The position numbers and the translations under genes are program-made. This document shows, one piece after another, positions 38,701-49,900 of a stretch of 64,000 nucleotides of DNA; position 1 is the first letter of the stretch, and every line of letters starts with the position of its first letter. Source of the stretch: Nipponacmea schrenckii (taxonomy: Eukaryota; Mollusca; Gastropoda; Lottiidae). The notes beneath the pieces are model-generated. The model searched no databases, was not told the origin of the DNA, and was given only the letters and a program-made list of their open reading frames with translations. The stretch is taken from NCBI GenBank assembly GCA_030562195.1, contig JAUJPP010000002.1, forward strand, positions 806,001 through 870,000. Direction: 5' to 3'.

Positions 38701-39779
38701 CAACTGAAATTATTTTGATACCAATGTTATGTAAAGTAACCTAGATTTTTATAAGTGTGTACAGTGTTGTTTCTTTTTCCGACATCTAATTTTCATATAA
38801 ACAATAGGCCTAACCATAGCTAAATCTTTAGTACTAGCACAGTGCTTCCTTACAATTTGTCTCAATACACCTTAATACTATTATTAGCTGAACATGATTA
38901 AATTTGGCAAAACAAGAAACTGTTAATGTCTTGATAAAATGTACAGCATTAGGCTTTAGTATCAGTAGAATAGTGTTAAGGTAAGTTAAGTTAAGATTTA
39001 AAGAACCTATTAACTGTCCTTAATATGAGGACCTTATAGGCTACTCACTGTTATAGACTTTAAAGGGTGAGAAACGGTAGATTGTGGAGTCAATGCTTCT
39101 GATTTAGCTTCAGCATCATAATCTCTTTTTTTAAAATACCTACAAAAAAGATACAATAACGTTTTTCTTCTTCATAAAATATATAGAATAACATAAATTT
39201 ACGAAATGTAAGAGTCTTACTAATCTAAATATCAGGCCTCCTTACACCTTGTCTACAACAATTTACAGAATCAATTTTGTCTATCAATTTCTTATGAATA
39301 GAAATACCAATGTCTGAGCAAAATAAAAAGTATTTTGCAATTTTATCCATTATATTTATGAGAATCTAAGAATATCTCTGAGTTGATGTGTTCAAAATTG
39401 GTTTTTACAGAAGGAAAATTGTTATAAAAAATTTGGTACTTGTTTTAGTTTAAATTTTTAGGAGAAGAATGTGTTTCTTTTCAGTATATAATTACAGAAA
39501 TATAATATTCTTATCCACGCAAAGGCATCCTCAAACTAACAGTAACAGTATTCTTATTCCAAAGCACAGAATAGGCCTAATAGCCCCACCCCCTCACAAC
39601 TTTCACTTCAGTTAGACAGCAGTAGATAAGAATATCATGGAATGAACAGTCAATCAAAACGAAAATTTTCTGTTATTTTCTTTGCAAGAATATGAAGAAA
39701 CAGAATGTTAAAAGGGAAAGATGTACTTTCACTAAAATCTATTTGAGTGAAATATAAAATACCATTCGTAGGTCGCCAT
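23703..39779 (-). CDS. VPS35L: VPS35L, Retriever/Commander subunit, 26 coding exons, 976 aa
   Basis: Scaffold of the Retriever complex (with VPS26C and VPS29), which recycles membrane proteins from endosomes. Coding exons, 5' to 3' on the minus strand: 39763-39779, 39049-39139, 38426-38629, 38016-38163, 37614-37690, 37167-37295, 36857-36941, 36180-36257, 35693-35837, 35195-35288, 34687-34764, 34075-34244, 33415-33526, 33146-33262, 32935-32988, 32306-32449, 31807-31892, 31261-31341, 30794-30956, 30365-30442, 29296-29410, 28473-28612, 25355-25520, 25101-25219, 24464-24610, 23703-23795. All junctions are GT-AG and in phase; they sum to 2931 nt. The start [16 protein letters not shown] mirrors the vertebrate N-terminus. 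[10 protein letters not shown] is the PL-rich N-terminal region; [57 protein letters not shown] and [12 protein letters not shown] are family blocks. The length is close to the human protein. The last exon is the least conserved. Confidence 0.95.
24190..24449 (-). mobile_element. tRNA-derived SINE in the last-but-one VPS35L exon region
   Basis: Read on the minus strand, TATAGCACAGCTGTTAGAG (24441-24422) fits a Pol III A box and GAGTTCTAATCC (about 24363-24352) fits a B box. The head is tRNA-like (begins GGGCTTCTATAGC). A body of about 160 bp follows toward 24190. A second, partial copy lies at 36757-36841. It sits in the intron 3' of VPS35L exon 25, ending within about 15 bp of that exon's donor. 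Confidence 0.6.
25814..26274. mobile_element. MITE with CTGTAAGGCTA terminal inverted repeats
   Basis: CTGTAAGGCTACAAATTA at 25814 is mirrored by TTTCTAGCCTTACAG ending at 26274. Inside, GCGATCGCATTAATTTGTA and related GCATTAATTTG motifs recur, so the interior is partly self-similar. It lies in a VPS35L intron (25521-28472). No coding potential. Confidence 0.6.
26860..28230. repeat. 33 bp minisatellite, about 40 units, with TGACTCA in most units
   Basis: Unit approximates TCACTGGATGTCATGACTCA followed by GTTATTAGCTTTG. Copies are most uniform from about 26990 to 28150 and decay at both sides. There is higher-order structure: a 12-unit block of about 397 bp is duplicated (the variant TTTGCTTTGTTACTTGATG occurs at 27231 and 27628). 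Located in the VPS35L intron between exons 22 and 23. Confidence 0.95.
29461..29705. mobile_element. 245 bp MITE with terminal inverted repeats of about 35 bp
   Basis: CATGGTCCTAAAGCAAC at 29461 and, in reverse, GTTGCTTTAGGAACATG ending at 29705; the match extends into ATATATACATGA on the left and TCATGTATATAT on the right. It lies in a VPS35L intron. A 62-codon open frame inside it has no domain and is considered chance. Confidence 0.65.
29900..30240. repeat. Degenerate tandem repeat, unit near 100 bp
   Basis: AAAGAATAAAACT followed by a TCAGT/TTGGT motif recurs at about 29919, 30096 and 30178, each followed by CTCATTAT/CTAACA-like sequence. It is diverged and lies within the VPS35L intron between exons 20 and 21. 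Confidence 0.5.
32514..32763. mobile_element. TA-flanked MITE, copy 1
   Basis: Ends GTCCAAAACTTG (32516) and CAAGTTTCGGAC (to 32761) are inverted repeats with one mismatch, and TA flanks both sides, as expected for a Tc1/mariner-type insertion. The interior includes ATTTGGACAGATATGGCTGG and TTGGAAAGATGGATGTTTTT. Copy 2 is at about 40430-40660. In a VPS35L intron. Confidence 0.65.
33790..33875. repeat. 21-22 bp tandem repeat, about four units
   Basis: Unit AATAATGGACACTTTTTTCA repeated without interruption, in a VPS35L intron. Confidence 0.85.
34315..34570. repeat. Short irregular tandem repeat
   Basis: Variants of ATTAAAGAAGTGAGTTAT (17-19 bp) fill the intron between VPS35L exons 11 and 12. 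The units vary in sequence (AGTACTGAG, AGAAGTGAG, ACAAATGAG). Confidence 0.75.
35370..35740. repeat. Tandem array of about five units seeded by the VPS35L exon 9 donor
   Basis: Unit of about 75-80 bp. On the minus strand the exon 9 end reads AAGAGTTATAATTTTCTCC then AATCTAA and the donor GTAAGT. Related AAGAGTTATAATTTT blocks follow in the intron near 35640, 35555 and 35480, and the last, near 35390, again ends CAATCTAAGTAA. Each is separated by AGAAATTAAAATGAA-type sequence and a GTACTT motif. The first unit overlaps coding sequence (exon 9 starts at 35693). Confidence 0.75.
36757..36841 (-). repeat. Partial copy of the tRNA-derived SINE
   Basis: Shares CACTGGAATTATGAGTGAAG, ATTCAAGGTCATC and TTTCACACACCGATC with 24288-24350, then GAACCAACGCTC. 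The region between the B box and the A box is deleted. It lies next to VPS35L exon 7. Confidence 0.6.
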
Positions 39780-40006
39780 TTTGTAAATCACGTGATCAAC
39801 TTCTAGCCGTAGTTTCGGAAAAGAAACTGAACTTTTCCAATCATTTGTTTTATAAGTTTGTGATCAAGTATTTATATTTTGTTTGTTTATTTTCTTTTTT
39901 CTCAAAAGTTTTGGGCTTTCATTTCAAATGCGCGCAAAAAATTATGCGTCGATGAATGGAACTTGTCACATGACCAAAATACGCCTTTTAACATAAACAG
40001 GTCCCC
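39780..40006. promoter_or_regulatory. Candidate bidirectional promoter, VPS35L and MED9
   Basis: The start codons of VPS35L (39779, minus) and MED9 (40007, plus) are 227 bp apart and point away from each other. Both must therefore be transcribed from within this interval, or from overlapping 5' regions if the 5' UTRs are spliced. No TATA box or CpG-rich stretch is obvious; CACGTGATC (39788) contains an E box CACGTG. Confidence 0.55.
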
Positions 40007-41159
40007 ATGGGCGTCATGGCTGGAAATATAGCTGATAATGAGTTGAATTTTTTGCCGTCAATCTACGATGGAATTAAATGGTGCATGTTTTAGTATTAAT
40101 TTAATTATCCCTGTACTAAACTATATAATATGCTATGATTGATTTATTGTATTAGATTCGAATCAATGGGAGACTGTGGTTTCACCCGTTTACAATTTCA
40201 ACTGTTCAACCCTGTAATTGAATGTTTTCCCTGTTGTTTGTTGGTTGTGGTCCGAAAATTTTGATATCTCGCCACAAAAATGAATATACCAATAGTGCTG
40301 TGTAAAAATATAATAGATATTCCAACCAATAATATTTATTCTCTCCACTGGTAACCTTCACCAATTTTAAGATGCTCTTCGAGTCTTTGAACAAATTTGT
40401 TTTTTTAACACCAATAATGGTCCGAAACTTCCTGACTCTGTACTTTAGATATTTGGACAGATATAGCTGGAAGAGAGTCAGAAAAAACTTGTGATTTTCC
40501 ACACCTACTGGGGGTGTGGGTCTTTTAAACGTTTTTACACACCTCGAATCTACTAAACCTCGATATATTTGGAAAGATGGATGTTTTTGTAGTTCAGTCA
40601 TACCATCATTATCCCCTTACACTATTCATTTTTTTCAAGAATTTCAATCACTCAGTCGCCATTTCAAATTGCCTGCGCATTAACAAAACTCAGACCTGGG
40701 AATTTCTACTATAATGGTGGATAAGATTGACAATTGAATGTAATATTTGGTACAAATGAACCATTCTCATTTTCATTTAAAGTAGGTTTTGTGGAATGAC
40801 ACAGACAACAGAATCCCGCTTCACCAAATCCTGCTCTTAGTTTAATAAATAGTTATCCCTAATATAACAACATAGATACAAAATTCTAGTGGCATTTCCC
40901 GCAAGATTCACTTTCAAATGACAATGAAATATTTTTTATTTTCAGTATAGAGAAAGATTCCCATGATATTAACCAGAAGTTGACAGATTTAAGAAATCAG
41001 TTTCAGAAAGCACGAGAATGTGTGGAAAAGTTGCCAGGAGTTCAGTATAGTAAAGAAGAACAGATTAGACAAATTGATATTCTCAGACAACAATTAATAC
41101 TGAAACAGGAACTTATTCAGAAGTATCGTAATTTATCTCATTTTAATATTGATACGTGA
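40007..41159 (+). CDS. MED9: MED9, Mediator middle-module subunit, two exons, 95 aa
   Basis: Exons 40007-40080 and 40946-41159. Exon 1 ends in AAATG with donor GTGCAT, and the acceptor TTTTCAG precedes 40946; the split codon gives Cys and restores the conserved stretch IKCIEKDSHDINQKL. The C-terminal two thirds is a coiled coil (ARECVEKLPGVQYSKEEQ, then QLILKQELIQKYRNLSHF), the family hallmark. The N-terminus NELNFLPSIYDGIK matches the short conserved helix of the family. The protein is shorter than vertebrate MED9 because it lacks the Pro-rich leader; the in-frame ATG at 40016 is an alternative start. The stop is only 17 nt before the GEMIN6 start codon. A MITE lies in the intron. Confidence 0.9.
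40430..40660. mobile_element. TA-MITE copy 2 in the MED9 intron
   Basis: Starts GTCCGAAACTTCCTGACTC and shares ATATTTGGACAGATATAGC, TTGGAAAGATGGATGTTTTT and TTTTTTCAAGAATTTCAATC with the copy at 32516-32761. The right terminus is lost. Confidence 0.6.
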
Positions 41160-41176
41160 GATTTTTCTGTTTACAA

Positions 41177-41689
41177 ATGGAGGAGTCAAGCCAACATCCT
41201 ATTTTTAAAACTGATCCAGAAGAATGGATGCAGCTGTTATATAAACAAGTTAGTATAATGACTGACAATGATGTTGAGCACACAGGCTGGGTGTATACAA
41301 TTGACCCTGTGTCACAGTCCTATGTGTTAGTTCAGTTTACAGAAGAGAAAATCAGTTTAGAAATTATTCTAGGACATGCTGTTACTAAGTTAACAGTTAT
41401 AAATAATGATTGCGAGCTACATCGAGATAAATTAAACAGTTTATTTAGACCTCAAAGAACTCATGATATTCCCTCTGAGGAAATAAAGAAAAGACAACTG
41501 ATATTAAAATCGTGGTTTGAAAAAAATCGGTTACCAGTGGTAGTGGCTGGCGATGAACTAAGTATCTCTGATGCACTGACTATTCATCCACCTTATACAC
41601 CAGAAGATTGTGTCAGTGCTAATGAAATTATTCTAGGAAGAATACAAGGCTTAATTAAAAATATGCCAAAAGATCATGATGAATGGTAG
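41177..41689 (+). CDS. GEMIN6: GEMIN6, SMN-complex protein, 170 aa
   Basis: Single exon. In the SMN complex Gemin6 pairs with Gemin7 as an Sm-like heterodimer that helps load Sm proteins on U snRNAs. The N-terminal Sm-like half shows DPEEWMQLLYKQV, GWVYTIDPVSQSYVLVQF and ILGHAV. The C-terminal half has RQLILKSWFEKNRLPV, LTIHPPYTPEDC and SANEIILGRIQGLI, all typical of the family, and the length is near the human protein (167 aa). The start at 41177 is chosen because the conserved region begins within 15 residues. There is no acceptor with a pyrimidine tract between the MED9 stop and this ATG. AATAAA is at 42167. Confidence 0.93.
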   Translation: MEESSQHPIFKTDPEEWMQLLYKQVSIMTDNDVEHTGWVYTIDPVSQSYVLVQFTEEKISLEIILGHAVTKLTVINNDCELHRDKLNSLFRPQRTHDIPSEEIKKRQLILKSWFEKNRLPVVVAGDELSISDALTIHPPYTPEDCVSANEIILGRIQGLIKNMPKDHDEW

Positions 41690-42809
41690 CAAATGTTACA
41701 TCTCTGTAAAGTCAATTAATTAAAATTTATCTGAATTTTGATAAATGGTCATTAAAAACCACAGATGGAAATATTCAAACAGAATTGAAACATGTTGTTA
41801 TTCAGATTTTCACACAATTCGATCTTCAGACAACTGACCAACACTCACAATGGATGTATTGAGCACAATATTAACAATGAGAATGGTTGTTATGGTAAAT
41901 GTCAACTAATTCTTGATGTATATATTTATAGATTGGAACATATTAGAAATGTCAAAAATGTTTTTGATGTAAATTTTTGTCTGATTTAGTGTTATGGAAA
42001 GTACCAGTATTTTCAGTTGCATTTTTGTCAGTGGAGTAAGCAAGTGTATTAAGCAAGTGCTCCAACAAACATTAAAAATGTCATAGCAAATACTAATTCT
42101 CATTGCACACTCCATAATTGTCCAGAAATTAAAGGTAACAACCTTTAAAATTTTATAATTTCATAGAATAAAGTAAGAGTGGTTACCAGTATTTCCTTAT
42201 TTATTTGCAATTTATATATGAAGACAACATATTACATGGAATAGCAAAACAAATCATAATACCACAATGTCTGTTTTCATTTTGTTATTAATGACACCAT
42301 AAAAAATCTAGGGATTGTCAACATCTGATTTTGAAATGTCTTGAAAATACTAAACTCATCTTGTTACATCAAGCAATATTTAAATTTATGCACTAAAAAG
42401 CATAGAAACACTTTATGCATCCCTTATGAATGATTGGAAGTATCTTCACTGAGCTGAATGATAGCATTTCATACCTTGTTGTCAATGGTTTGTTGAATTA
42501 TATCTACAGTTAATATGGGTAATGGCACTAAAAAAAGGGCTGACTATACCCAACAAAAAATAATAACACTTGACTTCAATGACGAGAATAATTTTAACTC
42601 CATTGTAAAACTTGTATGAAGTGTATGAACACACTGGTTTTTAACATTTCTAATAATTTGTCAGGATTTCTAAATGCCTACATGATGATTATTTGAAATA
42701 GCCATAACTTCGGCTATATACAATCCTAAACCATTAAAAAAAAAACCATATATATAAACACAAAAGTCTAAAATTATAATATCACAAAGCTCCAAAATTT
42801 GGACAAAAA
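41690..42809. other. Convergent 3' regions of GEMIN6 and CYBC1
   Basis: GEMIN6 has a plus-strand AATAAA at 42167. The nearest clear minus-strand signal for CYBC1 is TTTATT at about 42199, about 600 bp past its stop. If both are used, the two 3' UTRs meet or overlap at about 42.2 kb. No coding sequence was found. Confidence 0.5.
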
Positions 42810-44797
42810 TTACAAAGGAAGTGAATCATTTTCTTCTTCCTCAGTAGTAACTTCTGAAGGATCTATCTGTTCGAAACTATCTTCTGAATCATCATCATCG
42901 TTAACATCATCTCCTTGTCCTAATATATCTATATCATTTTCACTTTTAGGATAAACTGGTCTATTTTCTAAATCTAGGAATTTCTTTATTTTCTCTGCAA
43001 TTAATTTATGATCACTGGAAATACAAATTATGTAAGAAATTAGTACAAAAAAGGATATAATACTGTTCTAACAGTAAGTAGTAACCGAATGTTTGAAATC
43101 GGTCAAGTGAAATCACCCTCCACCAGTTTCCAGCTAGGATTCTCATCTTTATTTCTCAAAATTACCAGAATATCGATTACAAATGCAATTAAACTTCTCT
43201 TCATAATTTTCAAAATTTTATATTGCAGAACAAATACATGTAGGAATTCAATTCTGGAAAGTGGTAATTCTGAGCTGGTTTCATGAATATTCAGGCATAT
43301 CTATAAATTGAGTACTACATACCTATCATCACCAAAAGTAAATGCGTCTGTAACACCTAATGATATGCCAGATGATAATACCAATACAACTTGGTAACTT
43401 TTACCAAAATATTTGACATCCTGCTCCTCAATTCTTACATCAACAATTTCATCCAGATTACTAACAACTAAATTAATTGTAATTTTCAGAATTAAGAAGG
43501 TGATTCTTGGTACAATACTGGAGAGTAATATGTATGTGTCAGAATTATCTTGCAAAAGCCATTAACTAAGTAGTAGGGCTAATATTAAGGTAGCAATATT
43601 ACTATGGTATGACATTGTAAAATTTCAGTAAAAGAAGTTGTCTCAGGATAGACAGCAAATTGCTTCATATATATCCAAACTAGATTTATACCAGGGGATT
43701 GCTTAGAATTGCCTATTGATTGATACTTTTTACTTGCACTTCAATGAAAATTACAGATATTTTGTCAGTGTCTGACATGAATTGCTAATACATGTGAATG
43801 TGTTTACCTGTGTGTTGCTTAAAGTAAAAAGGTAACAGTTTTTGTAACATGCTGGTTCTTTTTAATCTGATTTCTTTTGTTTCTTTATTCAACTCACAAA
43901 CCTAAAAATGGGATACATAGAAAAATAGAGTTGAAATTTGAACTTGACATCTTCATTGAAAATAGAAAAATTTTCTTTTTTAATAATTTTCTACTGAACT
44001 ATACAGTTATTTTTTAAAGTAAGTTACAATACCTCGAGCTTCCAAAAATATTTTTCCATCTAAAACATGTGTATGCTTGGTAACAATAAATCTAGATTCC
44101 ACTGTTCTAATTACTAACCTCCCATTCATCCATACATGATATACCAATATATACAGCTCCACTAACATACATTATCTTCCATATTATATAATCTAACAAG
44201 GTTAGAAATATTCAATATAGCTTTGCATTTTCTGTTCGAAGACAGTCAAAAGACACTTATGTACACCATGTAATAATTTCAAACATCCACATGAGAAGAT
44301 TGAGTTGGTAAAATGATATGGATATCTTAAAATCTTTGTTCAATAATTAAAATATTAAAAATAGGCTGGTACATGGTGTGCACAGTGCAGATATTTAAAT
44401 ATTTTCATATCCATCAAAGAAACAAATAGAAGATGAACTGTACCTGAACCATAGTATGCAGCACCCAACCCAAATGTAACTGCACCTTAATATATATAAT
44501 TAAGTTTATGTCAATTTTTTTATCGCACAAAAAAAAAATCTAGGTTGAAAGTACCTGATTGTGTTTGGTCAAATTTGAATGTGTTTGTATTCAGTATGTG
44601 CAATTAAATAAAACCTATGAGAAAGGTTATGCCTTAATACTTAAATTTCAAAGAAAGTTTTAAACTTGCATCATTAATATATAATATGAATTAGAACATA
44701 ATAACAAACCTATAAGAATACTCCAGGCATATAAACCAGGTTCTCTTGTTAATATCAATTTATCATTGGTGGATTCCTTTATTGTCACATAGCCCAT
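42810..44797 (-). CDS. CYBC1: CYBC1/EROS, cytochrome b-245 chaperone, six exons, 215 aa
   Basis: ER membrane chaperone that in mammals stabilises the gp91phox-p22phox heterodimer of the phagocyte NADPH oxidase. Exons on the minus strand: 44710-44797, 44444-44485, 44119-44192, 43808-43901, 43323-43467, 42810-43014; all junctions are GT-AG and in phase, 648 nt in total. The N-terminus (NDKLILTREPGLYAWSIL) leads into two hydrophobic segments (GAVTFGLGAAYYG and WKIMYVSGAVYIGISC). The family signature is clearest in WEVCELNKETKEIRLKR, VRIEEQDVKYFGKSYQVVL and LSSGISLGVTDAF. The C-terminal tail is longer and more acidic than in mammals (DDVNDDDDSEDSF). Confidence 0.9.
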
Positions 44798-46903
44798 TTT
44801 ATAGATATAATGGACTCTTCACTGAAACTAAAAAAACAAATTAAAGAAAAGAACGCATTAAATTTGGTTTAAGAAACATATATAAGATATATGTTAAAAA
44901 TATAGTGTTCTACAGTACATACTTAAAACTGTTCTATGTTTATGCTCCAATTTTCATGGGAAAGTTCATACCCAAAAACAAAATGTTTTGTTAGCTCTGA
45001 AGAGAAAGGACATTCCCTTACTTCGTTTTTATTGTTTACAGGGAATGTAGGCTACTTATTAAGTCTTACTTATATCCATTAAAGGACATAAATGTTCAAG
45101 GAAGAAAAGAAAAGTATAGTCAAAACAATACAATTTATTGGATTATGAATAAATATACAGAGTACTTCCGTCAGTGGGCTTCTTTGTATTTTTTACAGTT
45201 AAACTTTTTAAATATAAACTACTCTTTATATATATAAAAACTAAATCATTGGAGTTAGGGTAACAGCTTGTCAATATGCTTGAATGATCAATTTGAATGG
45301 TGCACTCTGGGGTGAGAGAATTTGCATATTCTTTTTTTAGTTTATTTACATAGCTTACCTTTTGCCTAATAAAGACTTATATTATTGACCTTTTAGCAAC
45401 ATAGATATATATTACATATAAAACAAAGAACGCCTTTGTGCCAAGTCATGTCTTCCAGCTAAATATAGCATCAAATTGTGAATTATTTTTGCAATGGAGT
45501 ATCCCAATATTTGACAATTAAAGAACACACCCAAAAGCTGTACCATATTTTTATACAATAATATTTTAATATATTATTAATATAAACATCATAAAACATA
45601 AAACTAAAATATCAACATTTAACTCACCTTATATTCTTTTCTAGTATTGCGTGCTAGTTTTATTATTAAAAATAATGATCTGTTTTTGTTTATCATCTGT
45701 CAGATGGTCCCACTATTTATAAACATTGAACTCTTCAAATATGAAGAATGAATTTAGTCCACGGAAGTTTATTTCCATTGGATTATAAATAGGGCAGACA
45801 GAAAGTAAGTGAACCTTCAGAGTTGGGAATAAAGTAACGCCAGTAATTGCTCAAACTGAATCACTGATTCAGGGTAATGAATTTTTGAGACCACTGCGGA
45901 TGCTTTTATGATAACTAGCTGGTTTATCTTTCTGCAGGGTATATACAGCAGGTGTGTCAACTTGAGGTTAAATGGCAAAGAAAAAGTAGCCTATAAATTT
46001 TGGCACTGTTTTACTTACGCACCCCCCAACTTCCCGTAAAGCTATCGATTTGAAACTTGGAAGTTACATCTAGAAAAGCATGCACAATGTAGTTTATTTA
46101 TGTATTATAGAGCAAATAGCTATGGGTCATCCGATACACAGGAACTACATAGCCTACAGGAATTGTGCAAACCGATGAAAAACTATCCCTATTAAATTAG
46201 ATTAAATTGCAAAGCAATGCATGTGAGAATAAGGGAGACTATAATACAATCGTCTTAAAGTTAATGTATTATCAATCCTCTGATCAGCATCTTATTAATT
46301 TTCTTAAAGAGAAAACATCAATTTAGTCTTAAGTTAATGGCTCATATTTAAATGTTGACGAATGTTAGCATTAGGCTAGCTAATAATAGTCACCAAGTGA
46401 AAGCAATTAGTAGATTCTGCCAAATTTCACTAAAGTGTCTAATTTATGATGAGCCACAAATCACTGTCACTGATATAAAGTAATATATAATGGTGTATTT
46501 TTCAGGGTTTTTATGATAATATAATATGAGTTGTGATGTGAAAATGGTGGACTCTGTGGCAGGACATAAGTAGGCTATGTTACATTGATCTGTAATAAAG
46601 AATTTGATTGATACTAGGTTAAGAACCAAAATGAAAATGGAATGTAGTGTTATCTCCTTTGTTTCTGAACGTAATGAAGATGGGCATGGTCATTCAGTGT
46701 ACATTGAGGGAAATTTTGTTTGGACAGCAGCATAAGACTACTTTTTATTTCTTATTATCAGGGAACAGGTCATAGCATAGGGACAATGTTTTTTTTTGTC
46801 TTGAACAACATGATACTTTTTCCATGTCATCCCCACTGACCTTCATCACTGGCAGAATACAAGATAAATTCAAATAAAATTGTAATATTTATTAATTTTG
46901 CAG
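44798..46903. other. Head-to-head region between CYBC1 and HEXD; missing HEXD start
   Basis: CYBC1 promoter and 5' UTR on one side and the undetected HEXD first exon on the other must lie here or further 5'. The HEXD exon at 46904 needs an upstream exon ending two bases into a codon; no ATG with a good donor in that phase could be chosen with confidence. No other feature recognised. Confidence 0.5.
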
Positions 46904-49900
46904 GTTGGTTCATCTGGATTTAAAAGGAGCTCCTCCTAAGATAAGTTACTTCAAACAGGTAAAATATGTTTTATTACCAAATTCATAGTTCATAAGAGCT
47001 TTGACATACTTCATGTATGAATGCCATGACAGTGGCAATAACTCATATTCCTTCAAACTGTACAGCAATAGTCCCAATAAAAGGTGTGAATTTAACATTA
47101 ATGCAACTTATTTATTACAACTTTTCTAATTAAGTTAAATTTTGTTATGAAGTTTGGATACTGTTTTTATGATGGCAACTCAAAAGTTAATGAATATGTT
47201 TATTTATGCACAGATATTTCCAAAACTAAGAGATTGGGGTGCCACTGGTTTGTTGATTGAATATGAAGATATGTTTCCCTTTACTGATCAGTTTCAAGTT
47301 CTTAGATCTCCAGATTGTTACAGGTATATGTCTTTTTAAAACAAATCCTTAAATTCATGCAGCAACTTACTGATATATTTCAGTAGGTTATCTCCCTTTT
47401 ACTTTTGATAGCATACATTGAAGACAGAGAAAATATATTCTAAATAGAACTGAATGAAGCAGAAAGTAATATCAGTTACTGGTATGTAAACTAAATGAAA
47501 AAATTGAAAATGAATTTTTACACGTCTTGGTTGAAATTTAGAATACTTCCGCATGTTTGTGTGTTTGGCATAGAACTGTTTTATTGTCACCATTTCTAGT
47601 ACAGGAATGTTTTAGATAATCACACATCATTATAATTTAATGATTTTAGTGTTGAAGAAATAAAAAAGATTTTACAATTAGCAGAACAAAATAGATTGAT
47701 TGTTATACCATTGATTCAAACTTTCGGCCATTTTGAGGTAATTTTTTTTCGATAAAGAAAAGAAACATTTTAATCATTTGTGATAAAGTATAAATATGAC
47801 TTCTAAATTAGTGAATGTTGTCTTATTCAGGTGCATGCCAGAGCAGAATTAACAGACTTATTCTTTAACTTTAAAACAAATCTTAACAGGGTTATTTTCT
47901 CAGTATACAAATTGTTAAAGAATTAATCATGATGAATTTTATTTTTATCTTTTTAGTTTGTTTTAAAACACAGTGAGTTTTCAAGTTTGAGGGAATTATC
48001 TGAATATCCTATGTCTTTGTGCCCTTCTAAGTATGGTATGTTACAACTATTTCTAAAATTATGATTTGAATAGGGTCTAACTGCTTGATCACAGTTAATC
48101 TTTGAAAATTAATTTCTGAAATGGGTATAATAGTATTAATTTTAACCATTCCAATCTTAGTTAATTTGGTCTTGATGTGATCAATAGATATCTAATGTGA
48201 GCCTTAACACAGACTACAATGTATATTCTAGATTCACTAACTACAGTACAAGTTTTAATAGATCAAGTGATGAATCTACACCCACATGTAAAATATTTTC
48301 ACATGGGATGTGATGAAGTAAGTATATGTTTTTTCTCATTTTATTAAAAGAAAATTATTTCTATAATTGGACTGAAAGAAATTAGAAATTGTTGACATCT
48401 TCACAATTATGTCTTGGGATTTTATTAATCAAATCAAATTAAAAAGGAAAGTGCTAAAATCATGAAAGAATAAATTCAAATTCTTTATTTCTTGAGCCAA
48501 TGGCTCATAAGATACAATTAGATATTTACAATAAAATATACATACAAAGAAGAAAGTCAACAGAGACTAAATTACAAGATTATGAATTGACTTTACTCAA
48601 CTATAACATTATAATACAATCAATAAAAACAAATATCATTGACACATGATGAATGAATACCTTTTAATTTGATAATGATATCTTATCTCATTTGCATACA
48701 TTTGCATAAATAGGAAGTGGCATAAATTATTTTGCCTCATTTATTCATATGGGATCTGTGATTAGTATTCAGCCTCATTCATCATTAATTATCCTAGTGA
48801 CTCAATAAAATAATCTAGTATAAACTAGTATTCTTCTTTTCGCAATAGGTATATCATTTAGGACTGTGTGATGATTGTAAGGAGATTATGGAGAAAGAGA
48901 ATCTAGTCGTTGAACAGTTATTTTACTCTCACGTAAATAGTGTAGCTACATATATAAAAGATAAATATCATATAACACCTATTATATGGGACGATATGAT
49001 TCGCTTCACAGATGTCAATCTTCTAAAACGTAAGATTTCAGTTTATTCAGTAATGACTTTATACATTTTAAATGTATAGACAACCATGCTGCATTTAATC
49101 CTGTATTTTGAAGGGCAGTTGTTAAAGGGATAATAAGCTTTGTAAATTTGTGATAGGCTTGAATGAAATGGAAATATTGTAAAGGTTTTTTTTGTTGTTT
49201 CTATTTTATTTTGTCTAATATTTCAAATTAAAATCAATAAATTCCTTTGTTAGGAACGTCACGTAGCATGACGTCACGTCGTAGATAGAATATCAAAATG
49301 GCGGAATGTCAAGCTCGGGTATGCCTTAACAATAAGTAGAGAAATAAAGACGTAAGCTATTAACGAATACCAGATCCCACTAAGAATCTACAAAAGAGCT
49401 CAACAACATCGGTACAGGTTCGACTGTGGATACGTTTTATATCTCAACAAATGAAGTCGTGTGTGAAAAACATTTTCTACCGGCCGGCTTCGAAGTCGGT
49501 AAACAAAACCGCTTTGATCCTTGGATTGCACTCGGTGGTAAGTGGCTGAAAGACAGATTTTCCTACCGTTTGTGTCCACAGAAAACTACTCACAAAGGGT
49601 GAACGTATTTGCCGTCTACAAAAACGATAAAAAACGCGAAATGCGAAATGCAGACTGAGGTGAGTCAATAATAATAGGGGTTAAAACATCGACGCAAGAC
49701 AAAATAAGCCAAGGCCGCCAGCGGCTAAAACTACTTTTCTATACCTTGCAAGGCAGGTGACAATGACAGTACACCTTAGGTTTGATAAATAAAATCCTTA
49801 GAGGAGGTATGTACTCGGGTAATCTGTTCGAAATGATTCCTTATTAAAAACGTGTAGGCCGAAAGAAATTGTAAATTTCAACAAGGCCTACTTCGTTGTC

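Noticed and set aside
40206..40601. 131-codon minus-strand frame
   Set aside because: It lies in the MED9 intron and overlaps a TA-flanked MITE; no homology recognised.
46621..46740. Candidate HEXD first exon starting ATGAAAATGG
   Set aside because: The only donor downstream (GTAATG) leaves the wrong phase for the exon at 46904, and the peptide does not resemble the family N-terminus.
49477..49668. Minus-strand frame in the HEXD intron
   Set aside because: Antisense of the THAP-like remnant of the TTAA transposon.
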